A DNA stretch of 64,000 bases, taken from the NCBI RefSeq assembly GCF_001466665.1, contig NZ_KQ758903.1, positions 431,684 to 495,683 on the forward strand, given 5' to 3'. The stretch comes from Dehalogenimonas alkenigignens (GTDB lineage Bacteria; Chloroflexota; Dehalococcoidia; Dehalococcoidales; Dehalococcoidaceae). Every line of letters begins with the position of its first letter. The first letter of the stretch is position 1. Shown piece by piece: positions 31,589 to 40,685 of this stretch. The position numbers and the translations under genes were made by a program. The notes below the pieces were generated by a model. That model was not told the DNA's origin, did no database searches, and saw nothing but the letters and a program-made list of their open reading frames with translations.

Positions 31589-33556
31589 GTGAGAAATAGT
31601 TCGACTGACCGGGTTTCGGTTTCTAACGATTCCGCCGCATTAAGGGACCCTCAACCGCTGATTTTCGGCGGTATTATAATGCTCTCCGTTGTATTCGGTC
31701 TCCAGGCGATCCGGGTACTCTTGCCAACGCTGATCTGGTACGTCGGCAACCACCTGCACCGCAGTTCCATCGAATCAGGTTTGATTGGGCTGGCAACTTT
31801 TATCCTGGCCTTCGCCGCCGTTCCGTTGCTGCGCGCCAAGAACCGTCTGCCGATACTGGCCGCCGTGGCGGCCAGTATCGGCGTCACCCGGGTTTTGATG
31901 CAACTATGGGATGAGCCTTCACTCAATTTGGTATTTTCTATCGCAGGTTCGGCTCTGTTCGTGACCTTTCTCCCCGTCGCATTCGGTTACCTTCACCTCC
32001 GTTTCGAATCCGCGCCGCGCATTTTCGTCATCGGGGTGCTCTCGGGTTTTCTTCTGGATACTCTTATTAGCGGTGTTTTCCTGTCATACGATATCGCTTG
32101 GCAATTGAGCGTCGGCCCGGTTCTGATGTCGTTGGCGCTGCTGGCGCTGCTGCTGGGTTTACTGTCTGCCGCGGTAATCCATCAGTTTCGGTATATACGG
32201 ACAAACGATGAGGCTTCCTGGCCCGGCGGCCTCGGCTGGATCGCTGTCGGTCCCTTTCTCTTTCTGCAGCTGGAAATATTCCAGAATGTGCCCCGGATTG
32301 CCGCTGCTTCCGGTTGGCCTTTGCCGAACGCATTTTTGATCTCAGCCATAAGCCAGGTCCTGGCCATTGCGTTAATCCTTTTCGTCATGCGATTCGCCAT
32401 CTCCTTGCGGTGGCCGCTGGCCGCTGCCTCAAGCCTGCTGCTTGCCGTCATCTCCTGGCTGCTGCTGCGTGACAGTGCTTCGTTTCCGGCAGTCGCTTAC
32501 GGACTGTTGTTTTTCTTCGGCCAAATCATCCTTAATTTCCTGTTTGCCCTGGCCGTTGCCGGCATCACCCGCAACCGCGCAGGCATCGGGATAGCCAACG
32601 GAGTCGGCATGATTCTGTTTGTGGCTCTCTTCTTCGGCTTCTACGCCACCTTCGACATGAGCCTGCCGTATCCAAATGAGCTGTTAGGCCCGGCTGCGGC
32701 TATGATGATCGGAGCAGGCGCTCTGGCTTCTTCACTTTCCATTGTCAGTATGCCAAAGTCTTCCCCTTCGATCTGGAGAGTCCCTGCCGCTCTGGCTGTG
32801 TTGTTAACTATCCCTTTGGTTTCAGTCGCCGCCTGGCAAACCCCGTCCCCGGCGGAGGGACACGGTTTCCCGATCAAAATCATGAACTACAATCTGGCCT
32901 CCGGCTTCAGCCGCGGCGGCGACCTTAACCTGGAGAATATAGCCTTGGTAATCGAGGAAAGCCATGCCGACATCGTCGCCCTCCAGGAGGTGTCCCGCGG
33001 CTGGCTGATCAGCGGGCGGGTTGATATGCTGACCTGGCTTTCTCAGCGTCTGGATATGCCTTACGTTTCGGGACCGACAATGCCGTTGTGGGGCAACGCC
33101 ATATTGAGCAAATACCCTATCATCAGTTATGCCAATTACGACCTGCAGCCGCGCACTCTCAATCTGCTCCGGGGGTTCACAAGGGCAACCATCGACATTG
33201 GCGGCAACCAGCGGCTTGATGTCATTACCACCCACCTCCACCAGATTAACGAGGACTCGGCAATCCGCCTGGAACAGGTGGAAAATATCATCCAGGTTTG
33301 GAACCACGCTCCCCGGACAGTCTTCCTGGGAGACCTTAACGCCGACCCGGAAGATCCGGAGATGGAGTTGTTGAGGCAGGCCGGGTTTATCGATTGCGCC
33401 GCCTTTGTATCAGCCTCTCCCGCCACCACCACCGTTGACCAGCGGCGGTTGGACTATATCTGGATTTCGCCCGACCTGAAAGTAACCGAAGTGTCGGTGC
33501 CCTTCACTCCGGCATCGGACCACCTGCCGGTTATCGCTTCAATCTCCAGCCGTTGA
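31589..33556 (+). CDS. Polytopic membrane protein fused to endonuclease/exonuclease/phosphatase domain
   Basis: 655 residues from GTG 31589 (AGGAGG upstream). About twelve hydrophobic helices (residues ~30-415) are followed by an EEP-fold domain (~425-655) with catalytic motifs IKIMNYNLASGF, DIVALQEVSRGW, THLHQ, FLGDLNADPEDPE and the C-terminal SDHLPVIA. Mg and His/Asp positions are intact, so activity is likely. The EEP domain would face one side of the membrane; substrates in the superfamily include phospholipids, nucleic acids and phosphoesters, and none can be assigned here. Confidence 0.8.
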   Translation: MRNSSTDRVSVSNDSAALRDPQPLIFGGIIMLSVVFGLQAIRVLLPTLIWYVGNHLHRSSIESGLIGLATFILAFAAVPLLRAKNRLPILAAVAASIGVTRVLMQLWDEPSLNLVFSIAGSALFVTFLPVAFGYLHLRFESAPRIFVIGVLSGFLLDTLISGVFLSYDIAWQLSVGPVLMSLALLALLLGLLSAAVIHQFRYIRTNDEASWPGGLGWIAVGPFLFLQLEIFQNVPRIAAASGWPLPNAFLISAISQVLAIALILFVMRFAISLRWPLAAASSLLLAVISWLLLRDSASFPAVAYGLLFFFGQIILNFLFALAVAGITRNRAGIGIANGVGMILFVALFFGFYATFDMSLPYPNELLGPAAAMMIGAGALASSLSIVSMPKSSPSIWRVPAALAVLLTIPLVSVAAWQTPSPAEGHGFPIKIMNYNLASGFSRGGDLNLENIALVIEESHADIVALQEVSRGWLISGRVDMLTWLSQRLDMPYVSGPTMPLWGNAILSKYPIISYANYDLQPRTLNLLRGFTRATIDIGGNQRLDVITTHLHQINEDSAIRLEQVENIIQVWNHAPRTVFLGDLNADPEDPEMELLRQAGFIDCAAFVSASPATTTVDQRRLDYIWISPDLKVTEVSVPFTPASDHLPVIASISSR

Positions 33557-33603
33557 ATCACAGGAGGCTGTAACATTAATTCCACTCATCAAGGTGACAA
33601 ATA

Positions 33604-33690
33604 TTGAAGATACCGGATAAACAAAACACTAAATTAGGGCTCGCGCACGAACATTACTGGGTCGATAAATCCGAGCCCGGGAGATCATAA
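33604..33690 (+). CDS. Possible 28-residue small ORF coupled to next gene
   Basis: TTG at 33604 lies 7 nt after AAGGTG and opens a 28-codon frame (LKIPDKQNTKLGLAHEHYWV...) whose stop overlaps the next start as TAATG. Charged and soluble. It may be a translational leader for the membrane protein at 33690 rather than a functional peptide. Confidence 0.25.
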   Translation: MKIPDKQNTKLGLAHEHYWVDKSEPGRS

Positions 33691-34031
33691 TGTTGTTTTT
33701 GGTTGTTTGGGCTATCCCGATTATCGCGTTGGTGATCCTGTCTCAGGTTATCAAATCCGCAAGGACGTTAATATGGATAGGAGCCGTTTCGTACGTCCTG
33801 TCCTCCGCCTGGCTTCTGTGGGCGACGATTGATGCTGAGGACCAGGGCGGAATAGCCTTTTTATTCTATCTGCCGTTAGTTATCGCTGCCTTAGGAGTAC
33901 TTATCAGCGGGATTATGAAGGCTGATTTACCAAAAAACCGGAAAACGTTTTCAGTCGTCCTGGCGGTCCTTCTGCTGCCGGTGACGTATATATTAATTTC
34001 CTGGATTGCTTTCACCGTACGCTGGGGTTAG
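33690..34031 (+). CDS. Small hypothetical membrane protein
   Basis: 113 residues with four predicted helices (MLFLVVWAIPIIALVIL, LIWIGAVSYVLSSAWLL, IAFLFYLPLVIAALGVLI, FSVVLAVLLLPVTYILIS). No family recognised. Last gene of the lower-G+C islet before the repeated ogt fragment. Confidence 0.6.
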   Translation: MLFLVVWAIPIIALVILSQVIKSARTLIWIGAVSYVLSSAWLLWATIDAEDQGGIAFLFYLPLVIAALGVLISGIMKADLPKNRKTFSVVLAVLLLPVTYILISWIAFTVRWG

Positions 34032-34054
34032 GTTTAATTGACCTGACTATAATC

Positions 34055-34255
34055 CTCTGCCATCAGGTGGTAGCGGATGGGGGGGCGGCTTTTCCGGCGG
34101 CGTCGAGACCAAGCAGAAGCTGCTGGAGATGGAGAAGAAGGGTCAACGAGAAGCTGGGTGACAACCCGGAACTTCGTTTGAGAACCAAAGTCAAGCGGCT
34201 TATGGGCTACGACCCGGTGGAGCGGAGATCCGCTCCTGTCGGCGACCGGTGAAGG
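34055..34255 (+). pseudogene. ogt 3'-end remnant and adjoining gene fragment
   Basis: 34084-34142 repeats the last coding part of ogt (30481-30539) with one mismatch; similarity continues more weakly upstream to about 34055. The encoded peptide would be GGFSGGVETKQKLLEMEKKG. Downstream, codons giving NEKLGDNPELRLRTKVKR and MGYDPVERRSAPVGDR look like the end of another gene but in a different frame. No start or complete domain. Interpreted as a duplication scar bounding the 30550-34054 segment. Confidence 0.75.
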
Positions 34256-34426
34256 AATTCGTTTATGACTTCCAGCTATTGGTTTTCACCCGCCGCCGCC
34301 ATAACCAAAGCTTTGGCGGCATTCGATAACGAAACGAATATCCACGTTCGGGTCAAAGCTGCCGCCGCCTTCGAAATAGGAGAGTTTACAGGAAAACAAA
34401 AACCATCCGCCGCCTCAGGCCATAAA

Positions 34427-34452
34427 AAAGGAGGAGCTTTCGCCCCTCCTTT
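34427..34452 (-). terminator. Rho-independent terminator of rny
   Basis: AAAGGAGG (34427-34434) pairs with CCTCCTTT (34445-34452). The A-run 34424-34429 gives UUUUUU on the minus-strand transcript. Confidence 0.75.
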
Positions 34453-34464
34453 GAAAACCGCCTC

Positions 34465-34500
34465 TGTCTCGGATTTCGATATTCGGATTTCGGATTTCGT
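34465..34500. repeat. Dispersed repeat, copy C
   Basis: TCGGATTTCGATATTCGG followed by ATTTCGG, immediately after the rny stop. Confidence 0.7.
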
Positions 34501-34501
34501 T

Positions 34502-36043
34502 CTACCTGGCGTAGTCCGTCGCCCGGGTTTCGCGGAGGACGGTGACCTTGATCTGGCCGGGGTATTCCAGCCCTTCTTCGATCTTCTTGACGATGTCGCG
34601 GGCCAGGCGCATCGAGCCCAGGTCGTCCACCTCCTCGGGCTTGACCAGGATCCTGACCTCGCGGCCGGCCTGGATGGCATAGGAGCGGTCGACGCCCTTG
34701 AAGCTGTTGGCGATCTCTTCGAGCGCCTTCAGGCGTTTAATGTAATTTTCCAGCGATTCGCGGCGGGCGCCGGGCCGGGCGCTTGAGATGGCGTCGGCGG
34801 CGGATACCAGGAAGCCCCAGATGGAGGTCTCCGTCTGGTCGAAATGGTGCTCGGCGACGCCCTTGACCACGTCCGGGTTCTTGTCCCACTGCTTGACCAG
34901 ATCGGCGCCGATGGCGGCGTGGGTGCCTTCCACCTCGCGGTCGACGGCCTTGCCGATATCGTGCAGGAAGCCGGCGCGGCGGGCGACGTTGACGTTGATG
35001 CCCAGGTCGGCGGCCATCATCCCGGCCAGCTGGGCGACTTCGACGGAATGCTGCAGCACGTTCTGGCCGTAGCTGGTGCGGTACTTGAGGCGGCCCATGA
35101 TCTTGACCAGTTCCGGCCGCAGGCCGTGGACGCCGGCGGCGTAGGCCGCCTGTTCGCCGGCCGACTGGATGGCGGCGTCAACCTCTTCTTTAGCTTTGGT
35201 CACCACTTCCTCGATGCGCGCCGGGTGGATGCGCCCGTCAAGGACCAGTTTACTGAGCACCAGCCGGGCAATTTCCCGGCGCACCGGGTCGAAGCTGGAG
35301 ATGGTTACCGCCTCCGGCGTATCGTCGATGATGAGGTCGACGCCGGTGGCCTGCTCCAGGGCGCGGATATTGCGCCCCTCGCGCCCGATAAGGCGGCCCT
35401 TCATCTCGTCCGAGGGTATGGGCACCACCGATACCGTCGTCTCGGCGACGATGTCTGAGGCGGTGCGCTGGATGGCGTGGATAATGATGTTGCGGGCCTT
35501 TTCGTCCGCCTCTTCCTTGATGCGCTGCTCCCATTGCCGGATGCGGCGGGCGGTCTCAACCTGCATCTCGGATTCGACCATCTCGATGAGCTGGTCTTTG
35601 GCTTGCTGGGTGGTCAGGCCGGCCACCTCTTCCAGCTTGAGCTGCTCCTGGCCGCGCAGAGCCTCAACCTTCTCCATTTCCTCGTCGATGGACTTCTCTT
35701 TCTTCAGCAGGTCGCGCTCCCGGGTATCCAGGTTTTCCAGCTTGCGCTCCAGCGTTTCCACTTTCTGGGTGACCCGGTTTTCCTGTTTGGCCAGTTCGGT
35801 GCGCCGCTCGCGGAGCTCGTTCTCGTTGGCCATGCGCATTTTTTCGGCCTCTTCCCGGGCTGACTGGACGATGCTTTTAGCCTCGGTCTGGGCTTCGGCG
35901 ACGGTATGCGCCGCCTTGCGCTGGGCGACTCTCAGCTTGCGGCTGTAGACCAGCTGCCGGGACAAGTAGATGAAGACAGAACCGGCGGCCGTGCCGATGA
36001 GAAAGGCGAATAGTACCGTCAGTGGATTGGCGAACTCATTCAT
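34502..36043 (-). CDS. rny: Ribonuclease Y
   Basis: 513 residues, standard length. N-terminal membrane helix ([20 protein letters not shown]), a long Lys/Glu/Arg coiled coil (~30-170), a KH RNA-binding domain with [20 protein letters not shown] (~215-235), and an HD phosphohydrolase domain with [14 protein letters not shown] and GVAEHHFDQ. It is the membrane-bound endonuclease that initiates mRNA decay in bacteria lacking RNase E. Its promoter overlaps the 3' end of recX. Confidence 0.95.
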   Translation of the reverse strand: MNEFANPLTVLFAFLIGTAAGSVFIYLSRQLVYSRKLRVAQRKAAHTVAEAQTEAKSIVQSAREEAEKMRMANENELRERRTELAKQENRVTQKVETLERKLENLDTRERDLLKKEKSIDEEMEKVEALRGQEQLKLEEVAGLTTQQAKDQLIEMVESEMQVETARRIRQWEQRIKEEADEKARNIIIHAIQRTASDIVAETTVSVVPIPSDEMKGRLIGREGRNIRALEQATGVDLIIDDTPEAVTISSFDPVRREIARLVLSKLVLDGRIHPARIEEVVTKAKEEVDAAIQSAGEQAAYAAGVHGLRPELVKIMGRLKYRTSYGQNVLQHSVEVAQLAGMMAADLGINVNVARRAGFLHDIGKAVDREVEGTHAAIGADLVKQWDKNPDVVKGVAEHHFDQTETSIWGFLVSAADAISSARPGARRESLENYIKRLKALEEIANSFKGVDRSYAIQAGREVRILVKPEEVDDLGSMRLARDIVKKIEEGLEYPGQIKVTVLRETRATDYAR

Positions 36044-36101
36044 ATCTTAACCCCCGATTCGTGATTTTGGTCGGCAGCCGTCGGCTGGGGGACAACGGCT
36101 A

Positions 36102-36130
36102 ATACTAAAGTCTGCTTCAAATAGTGTCAA
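36102..36130 (-). promoter_or_regulatory. Promoter of rny
   Basis: Reading leftward: TTGACA (36130-36125), 17-nt spacer, TAGTAT (36107-36102). It overlaps the end of recX. Confidence 0.65.
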
Positions 36131-36662
36131 CCCTGCTTGTCAGGCCTTCTTCTTCCAGCCGCGCCAGCGTCGTTTCGATGACCGCCCAGCCGAAGCCGCG
36201 CCGCCGCAGGAAATCCGCCAGTTTCCGCCGGGATTCATCAGCGGGCAGCGCCTTCAGGCGGGACAGGCGCGGCAGTGCCGCCCGGTAGGCCGCCCCGGCG
36301 TCATCGGCATCCGCCAGGGCGTTCCCGGCGGTCTCCGGATCGACGCCCCGGGACAGTAATTCCCGCTTGATCATATACGCCGAACGCGGGCTGCCGGAGG
36401 CGCGGTGTTCGCTCCAGGCGCGGGCAAAGGCGCTGTCATCAACCAGGCCGGCGGCTTTGAGGAGGTTCATAACGGCTTCAATTTCCGTTTCGCTGAAGCC
36501 GCGGCGGCTCAAGCGCTGGCGCATCTCGGCCTCGCTGCGGGCGCGGTACGCTAAAAGCTTCAAAGCCGCCTGGTAGCAGGCTTCCGCCGGAGACAACCCG
36601 GGGCTGGCGGCGCTTTCAGCCTCAGCCCGGACGATTTTACCGGCGCGCCGGAAATCTGGCAC
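36117..36662 (-). CDS. recX: Regulatory protein RecX
   Basis: 181 residues. Repeated three-helix units typical of RecX: YQAALKLLAYRARSEAEMRQ, RGFSETEIEAVMNLLKAAGL, WSEHRASGSPRSAYMIKREL and the C-terminal LADFLRRRGFGWAVIETTL. It modulates RecA filaments. It lies 96 nt downstream of recA on the same strand, its usual partner. Confidence 0.9.
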   Translation of the reverse strand: MPDFRRAGKIVRAEAESAASPGLSPAEACYQAALKLLAYRARSEAEMRQRLSRRGFSETEIEAVMNLLKAAGLVDDSAFARAWSEHRASGSPRSAYMIKRELLSRGVDPETAGNALADADDAGAAYRAALPRLSRLKALPADESRRKLADFLRRRGFGWAVIETTLARLEEEGLTSRVDTI

Positions 36663-36758
36663 CCTGAACCCCTTTCAAAAGACGTATCGGGCGGGACAAC
36701 TGCCCACGCCCGATGCGGCCCAAGGGGCTTGCCGGCGCCGAAGTTAATCTCCAGAAGA

Positions 36759-37781
36759 TTACTCGGTGTCGATAAAGCTGGCGTTGGCGCTCGCTGCGGC
36801 GCGGACATCCGATTCGACGGCATCGGCCGTCTCCGGGTGCGCGGCCAGAAACGTCCTGACCGCCTCCCGTCCCTGCCCCAGGCGAACATCACCATAAGAG
36901 AAGAAAGCGCCGGATTTCTTAATGACCCCGGATTCGACGCCGAGGTCGATAAGATTGCCCTCGCGGGAGATGCCGGAATCGAACAGGATGTCGAATTCGG
37001 CGCTCCTGAACGGCGGCGCTACTTTGTTCTTAACCACCTTGACCTTGACGTGGGTGCCGATGGCGGAGTTGCCGGATTTCAGTGTCTCCACCCGCCGCAC
37101 ATCCAGCCTAACCGAGGAGTAGAACTTGAGCGCCCGGCCGCCGGGAGTGACTTCCGGATTGCCGAAGACGATGCCCACTTTTTCCCGAAGCTGGTTGATA
37201 AAGATCACCGCGGTTCCGGTGTTGCCGATGGAGGCGGTCAGTTTCCTGAGCGCCTGGCTCATCAGCCGGGCCTGCAGGCCGACGTGGGAATCACCCATAT
37301 CGCCTTCAAGTTCGGCTTTGGGCACCAGGGCGGCCACCGAATCGATGACCACAAGGTCGGCGCCGCCGGAGCGGACCAGCTTTTCGCAGATATCGAGGGC
37401 TTCTTCCCCGGTGTCGGGCTGGGCGATGTAGAGTTCGTCAAGATTGATGCCGCAGGTCTTGGCGTACTTGGGGTCGAAGGCATGCTCCACGTCGATGTAG
37501 AAAGCCTTGCCGCCCTGCCTCTGACACTGAGCGATGATGTGCTGCGCCAGAGTCGTCTTGCCTGACCCTTCGGGACCGAAGATCTCGGTCACCCGGCCGC
37601 GGGGAATGCCCCCCACGCCCAGGGCCAGGTCCAGCGACAGCGAGCCGGTGGGGATAACTTCCACCGCCACGGTGGAAGCCGCCTCCGACAGCTTCATGAT
37701 GGCGCCCTTGCCGAACTGCTTCTCGATCAGCCCAACGGCTGCTTCCAGTGCTCTTTGCTTCTCTAAGTCAATGTTCGCCAT
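36759..37781 (-). CDS. recA: Recombinase RecA
   Basis: 340 residues. Walker [13 protein letters not shown], Walker [15 protein letters not shown], and the L2 loop region [19 protein letters not shown] are present. Central protein of homologous recombination and SOS induction. Expressed from a promoter at 37881-37909 that carries an SOS-box-like palindrome. dinB lies just upstream on the same strand. Confidence 0.97.
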   Translation of the reverse strand: MANIDLEKQRALEAAVGLIEKQFGKGAIMKLSEAASTVAVEVIPTGSLSLDLALGVGGIPRGRVTEIFGPEGSGKTTLAQHIIAQCQRQGGKAFYIDVEHAFDPKYAKTCGINLDELYIAQPDTGEEALDICEKLVRSGGADLVVIDSVAALVPKAELEGDMGDSHVGLQARLMSQALRKLTASIGNTGTAVIFINQLREKVGIVFGNPEVTPGGRALKFYSSVRLDVRRVETLKSGNSAIGTHVKVKVVKNKVAPPFRSAEFDILFDSGISREGNLIDLGVESGVIKKSGAFFSYGDVRLGQGREAVRTFLAAHPETADAVESDVRAAASANASFIDTE

Positions 37782-37880
37782 GTTCTGCCTTTCATTGTAG
37801 CATATGTTCTAACTCAATGTCAGTAAGTGAACTCGGCCAACCGGCTGCCGCAGATCGGCCGGGATCCTTGAGCCGCGCCT

Positions 37881-37909
37881 ATCATAGCACATAAGTACTA
37901 GACTTTCAA
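37881..37909 (-). promoter_or_regulatory. recA promoter with candidate LexA (SOS) box
   Basis: Reading leftward: TTGAAA (37909-37904), 17-nt spacer, TATGAT (37886-37881). The spacer carries TAGTAC-TTAT-GTGCTA, an inverted repeat (TAGYAC-N4-GTRCTA) placed where a repressor would block polymerase. It resembles cyanobacterial-type LexA boxes (AGTAC-N4-GTWCT) more than the Bacillus GAAC-N4-GTTC type. Confidence 0.6.
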
Positions 37910-37946
37910 AGGGTAAAACGGGGAAAAGCGGCAGAAGGGAAATGGT

Positions 37947-39167
37947 TCAGGAATCGCCGGCCGCGGGCGGCTCAGCCCGGCGCCCTAAAGCCAGCGTCCG
38001 CCCTGTCTGGATAGCCCCGAAACCGTACTTCTTCCGAATGCGGTCCAGGGCGCGGTCGATAGACGATAGGCGCGCCGCGCCGCCGTTGTCGAGCGGCATC
38101 TGGCCTTCGCCGCCGGACAGCTTAGCCAGGCCGACGCCCAATAGCCTCACCGGCTGGCGGCTCCCGGCCAGCGCCGCGCCCAGCAGCTTGAGCGCCTCAC
38201 CGAAAATGACTTCGTTTGAGTCGGTGCCGAATCCGAGCGTCCGTTGGCGGGTGATAGCCGAGAAATCAGCCCATCGGACCCGGATGTGGACTACTGAAGC
38301 CTTCTGGCCGTAGCGCCGCAGGCGCGCCCCGATTTGCTCCGAAAGGTAGCGGAGGGTGGCTTCCAGGAACTGCCGGTCGCGGGAATCGGCGTCGAAGGTA
38401 CGCTCGGCCGAAATGGACCTGGCTTCGGCCGGAGGTTGGACGCGGCTGCGGTCTATCCCCTGAGCATGAAGCTTCAACATCTCGCCGTAGGCGCCGAATC
38501 GCGAAGTAAGCGAATCGAGGGGTATACTGGCCAGTTCCCCGAGCGTCCTGATACCTAGGGCGTTCAACACCTTTTCGGTCTTCTCGCCGACGCCGGGCAT
38601 GCGGCCGATTGGCAGCGGGGCCATGAAGGCCGCCTCGCCGCCCGGCGGCACTTCCACCAGACCGTCGGGCTTGGCGGTCTTGGAAGCTACCTTGGCGGCG
38701 ATCTTGCTGCCGGCGATGCCGATAGAAGCGGCGATGCCGATCTCATCCCGGATGCGCCGCCGGATCTTCGTGCCCATCCCGGCGAGAGAGCCGTGCAGGC
38801 TCTCGAACCCGGTGACGTCGAGCCAGGCCTCATCGAGGCCGCCGGGCTCCAGAAAAGGCGAGAAATCAGCCAGAATGGCCATGAACCTTTTCGACGCCTC
38901 GCCGTAGCGTTCCCAGCGGCCGGGAACAAAGAGACAGTTCGGGCAGAGGCGGTGCGCCTGCGATAGCGGCATGCCGGCATGGATGCCGTAACGCCGCGCC
39001 TCGTATGAAGCGGCGGTGACCACGCCCCGGCCTTTGCCCGGGACGCCGCCGACAGCTACCGGCTTGCCGCGCAGCGACGGGTCGAAAACCTGTTCCACCG
39101 AAACGAAGAAGGCGTCCAGGTCGATGTGCATGATGCGCCGCGGCTTTTCGACGGGCGGCTGAGCCAT
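37947..39167 (-). CDS. dinB: DNA polymerase IV (DinB)
   Basis: 406 residues from the ATG at 39167, which overlaps the stop of the upstream DUF951 gene as ATGA. Y-family motifs: MHIDLDAFFVSVEQ (metal-binding Asp), ASYEARRYGIHAGMP, LDEAWLDVTG, SIGIAGSKIAAKVASKTAKP and GVGEKTEKVLNALGI (helix-hairpin-helix). In the core metal motif, the usual SIDEAYLD is GLDEAWLD. Error-prone translesion synthesis, upstream of recA. Confidence 0.93.
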   Translation of the reverse strand: MAQPPVEKPRRIMHIDLDAFFVSVEQVFDPSLRGKPVAVGGVPGKGRGVVTAASYEARRYGIHAGMPLSQAHRLCPNCLFVPGRWERYGEASKRFMAILADFSPFLEPGGLDEAWLDVTGFESLHGSLAGMGTKIRRRIRDEIGIAASIGIAGSKIAAKVASKTAKPDGLVEVPPGGEAAFMAPLPIGRMPGVGEKTEKVLNALGIRTLGELASIPLDSLTSRFGAYGEMLKLHAQGIDRSRVQPPAEARSISAERTFDADSRDRQFLEATLRYLSEQIGARLRRYGQKASVVHIRVRWADFSAITRQRTLGFGTDSNEVIFGEALKLLGAALAGSRQPVRLLGVGLAKLSGGEGQMPLDNGGAARLSSIDRALDRIRKKYGFGAIQTGRTLALGRRAEPPAAGDS

Positions 39168-39358
39168 CACTCGCCCCTGGAGATGAAATTTTTGAGCCGT
39201 TTTTCGAGGTCGGACCGGGGGATGAGAAGGCGGCGGTCGCAGGTGAGGCAGACGATGCCGATGTCCGCCCCGATACGGTAAACCTTCCACTCGTAGCCGC
39301 CGCAGGGGTGGGCTTTCCTCAGGCGCAGGATGTCGTTGAGCTTGAAATCGACCATCAA
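39167..39358 (-). CDS. DUF951 family protein
   Basis: 63 residues: VDFKLNDILRLRKAHPCGGY, then EWKVYRIGADIGIVCLTCDR and a basic LIPRSDLEKRLKNF tail. This is the small DUF951 family of Firmicutes and Chloroflexota with three conserved Cys, likely nucleic-acid binding. Its stop overlaps the dinB start. Confidence 0.88.
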   Translation of the reverse strand: MMVDFKLNDILRLRKAHPCGGYEWKVYRIGADIGIVCLTCDRRLLIPRSDLEKRLKNFISRGE

Positions 39359-39391
39359 ACAGCCTTACAAAAGGGCAGCCGGCTGGTAGAG

Positions 39392-40186
39392 CTAGGCTGC
39401 CAGGTACTGGTTTATCTCGTCGCGGAGAAGGAGGGCGGCGGCGCGCGCCGCCTGGGAGTAGTCCGTTCCTGAAGAAGCGTAGATGACCTGCCGGGATACG
39501 CTGATGACCGCCAAACCGCCGCCGCTGGAACCGTACTTGACCGCCAGTTCCAGCGAACCTCCCTGAGCGCCCACGCCCGGTATCAGCAGCGGCAGGGTCG
39601 GATGGGCGTCCCGGATAGCCTTGAGCTCCGACGGTTGGGTAGCCCCGGCCACCAGGCCGAGGTTGCCGTACCTGTTCCAGGTTTCGACCTTATCGGCGAC
39701 GATCTGGTACAGGGGCTTGCCGTTAGATTCGATCGACTGGAAATCGGCGGCGCCGGGATTGCTGGTGCGGCACAGGACGAAGACCGCTTTGTCACGGTAC
39801 TCGAAGAATGGCTCAATCGAATCGCGGCCGAGATAAGGATTGACGGTGACGGCGTCGGCGCCCAGTTCATCGAAAGCGGCGCGGGCATAAGCCCTGGCGG
39901 TGTTGCCGATATCGCCGCGCTTGGCATCCAGGATAACCGGGATATTGCGCGGGACCGCTTCTATGACGTCCTTCAGGACGCTCCACCCGCTCGAACCGAG
40001 AGCTTCGAAGAAAGCGATGTTGGGCTTGTAGGCGCATACCAGGTCATAGGTCGCGCCGATGATCTCCCGGCAGAAATCAGTCACCGAGGCGCCGGCCGGC
40101 AGTTTCTCAGGTTCCGGGTCCAGGCCGATGCAAAGGCAGCTGCGGTTGTGCCGGGCGGCTCCGTTGAGCTTGGTAAGACAATTCAC
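39392..40186 (-). CDS. pyrF: Orotidine 5'-phosphate decarboxylase (type 2)
   Basis: 264 residues, last step of de novo UMP synthesis. The catalytic motif is VILDAKRGDIGNTARAYA (Asp-x-Lys-x-x-Asp), preceded by YKPNIAFFEALGS, which marks the longer type 2 enzymes; the phosphate-binding ends are LIPGVGAQGG and SRQVIYAS. The promoter of rpsT lies divergently upstream. Confidence 0.93.
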   Translation of the reverse strand: MNCLTKLNGAARHNRSCLCIGLDPEPEKLPAGASVTDFCREIIGATYDLVCAYKPNIAFFEALGSSGWSVLKDVIEAVPRNIPVILDAKRGDIGNTARAYARAAFDELGADAVTVNPYLGRDSIEPFFEYRDKAVFVLCRTSNPGAADFQSIESNGKPLYQIVADKVETWNRYGNLGLVAGATQPSELKAIRDAHPTLPLLIPGVGAQGGSLELAVKYGSSGGGLAVISVSRQVIYASSGTDYSQAARAAALLLRDEINQYLAA

Positions 40187-40278
40187 CGCATCATGGTAAC
40201 AGGATGCCCGGAGGCTGGCAAGAAGGCTGCGGGCGAGGATGCTGTCCCGCCGCCGATTCAGCCATTGGAAACCTCAGG

Positions 40279-40307
40279 TTGCGCCCGGATGCGGCTTGGC
40301 GTATAAT
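40279..40307 (+). promoter_or_regulatory. Promoter of rpsT
   Basis: TTGCGC (40279-40284), 17-nt spacer, TATAAT (40302-40307); the leader to the start codon is about 32 nt. Confidence 0.65.
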
Positions 40308-40345
40308 CTACAGCTTGTTGCCAGCAAATTAACAGGAGGCGTCCC

Positions 40346-40609
40346 TTGGCCAATATCAAGAGTTCTAAAAAAGACATCATCACTTCCGCTAAAAAAGCGG
40401 AACGCAACAAAGCCGCCACCAGCGCCCTGAAGACCGCGGTGCGTAAAACTGAGAAGTCTATCGCCGCCAAAGACCCGGCCATGAAAGAAGCGGTAACCGC
40501 CGGCCAGAGCGCCCTCGATATCGCCGCTAAAAAAGGCATCATTCACCCCAACGCCGCCGCCCGCAAAAAGAGCCGCCTGACCAAAAAAGCCAACGCCGCC
40601 GCAAAATAA
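40346..40609 (+). CDS. rpsT: 30S ribosomal protein S20
   Basis: 87 residues, Lys/Ala-rich helical protein that binds the 5' domain of 16S rRNA. It opens ANIKSSKKDIITSAKKAERN and ends HPNAAARKKSRLTKKANAA, both S20-typical. TTG start with AGGAGG at 7 nt upstream. Monocistronic with a clear terminator. Confidence 0.95.
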   Translation: MANIKSSKKDIITSAKKAERNKAATSALKTAVRKTEKSIAAKDPAMKEAVTAGQSALDIAAKKGIIHPNAAARKKSRLTKKANAAAK

Positions 40610-40633
40610 CAGCCGCCGTTCGGCCGTTAACAG

Positions 40634-40661
40634 AAAGAGGAGGACAGCCCTCCTCTTTTTT
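40634..40661 (+). terminator. Rho-independent terminator of rpsT
   Basis: AAAGAGGAGG (40634-40643) pairs with CCTCCTCTTT (40649-40658), then a T-run. It may also end nadD from the other side. Confidence 0.85.
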
Positions 40662-40685
40662 ATTCCCGGAATCCGGCGGCTCCGA

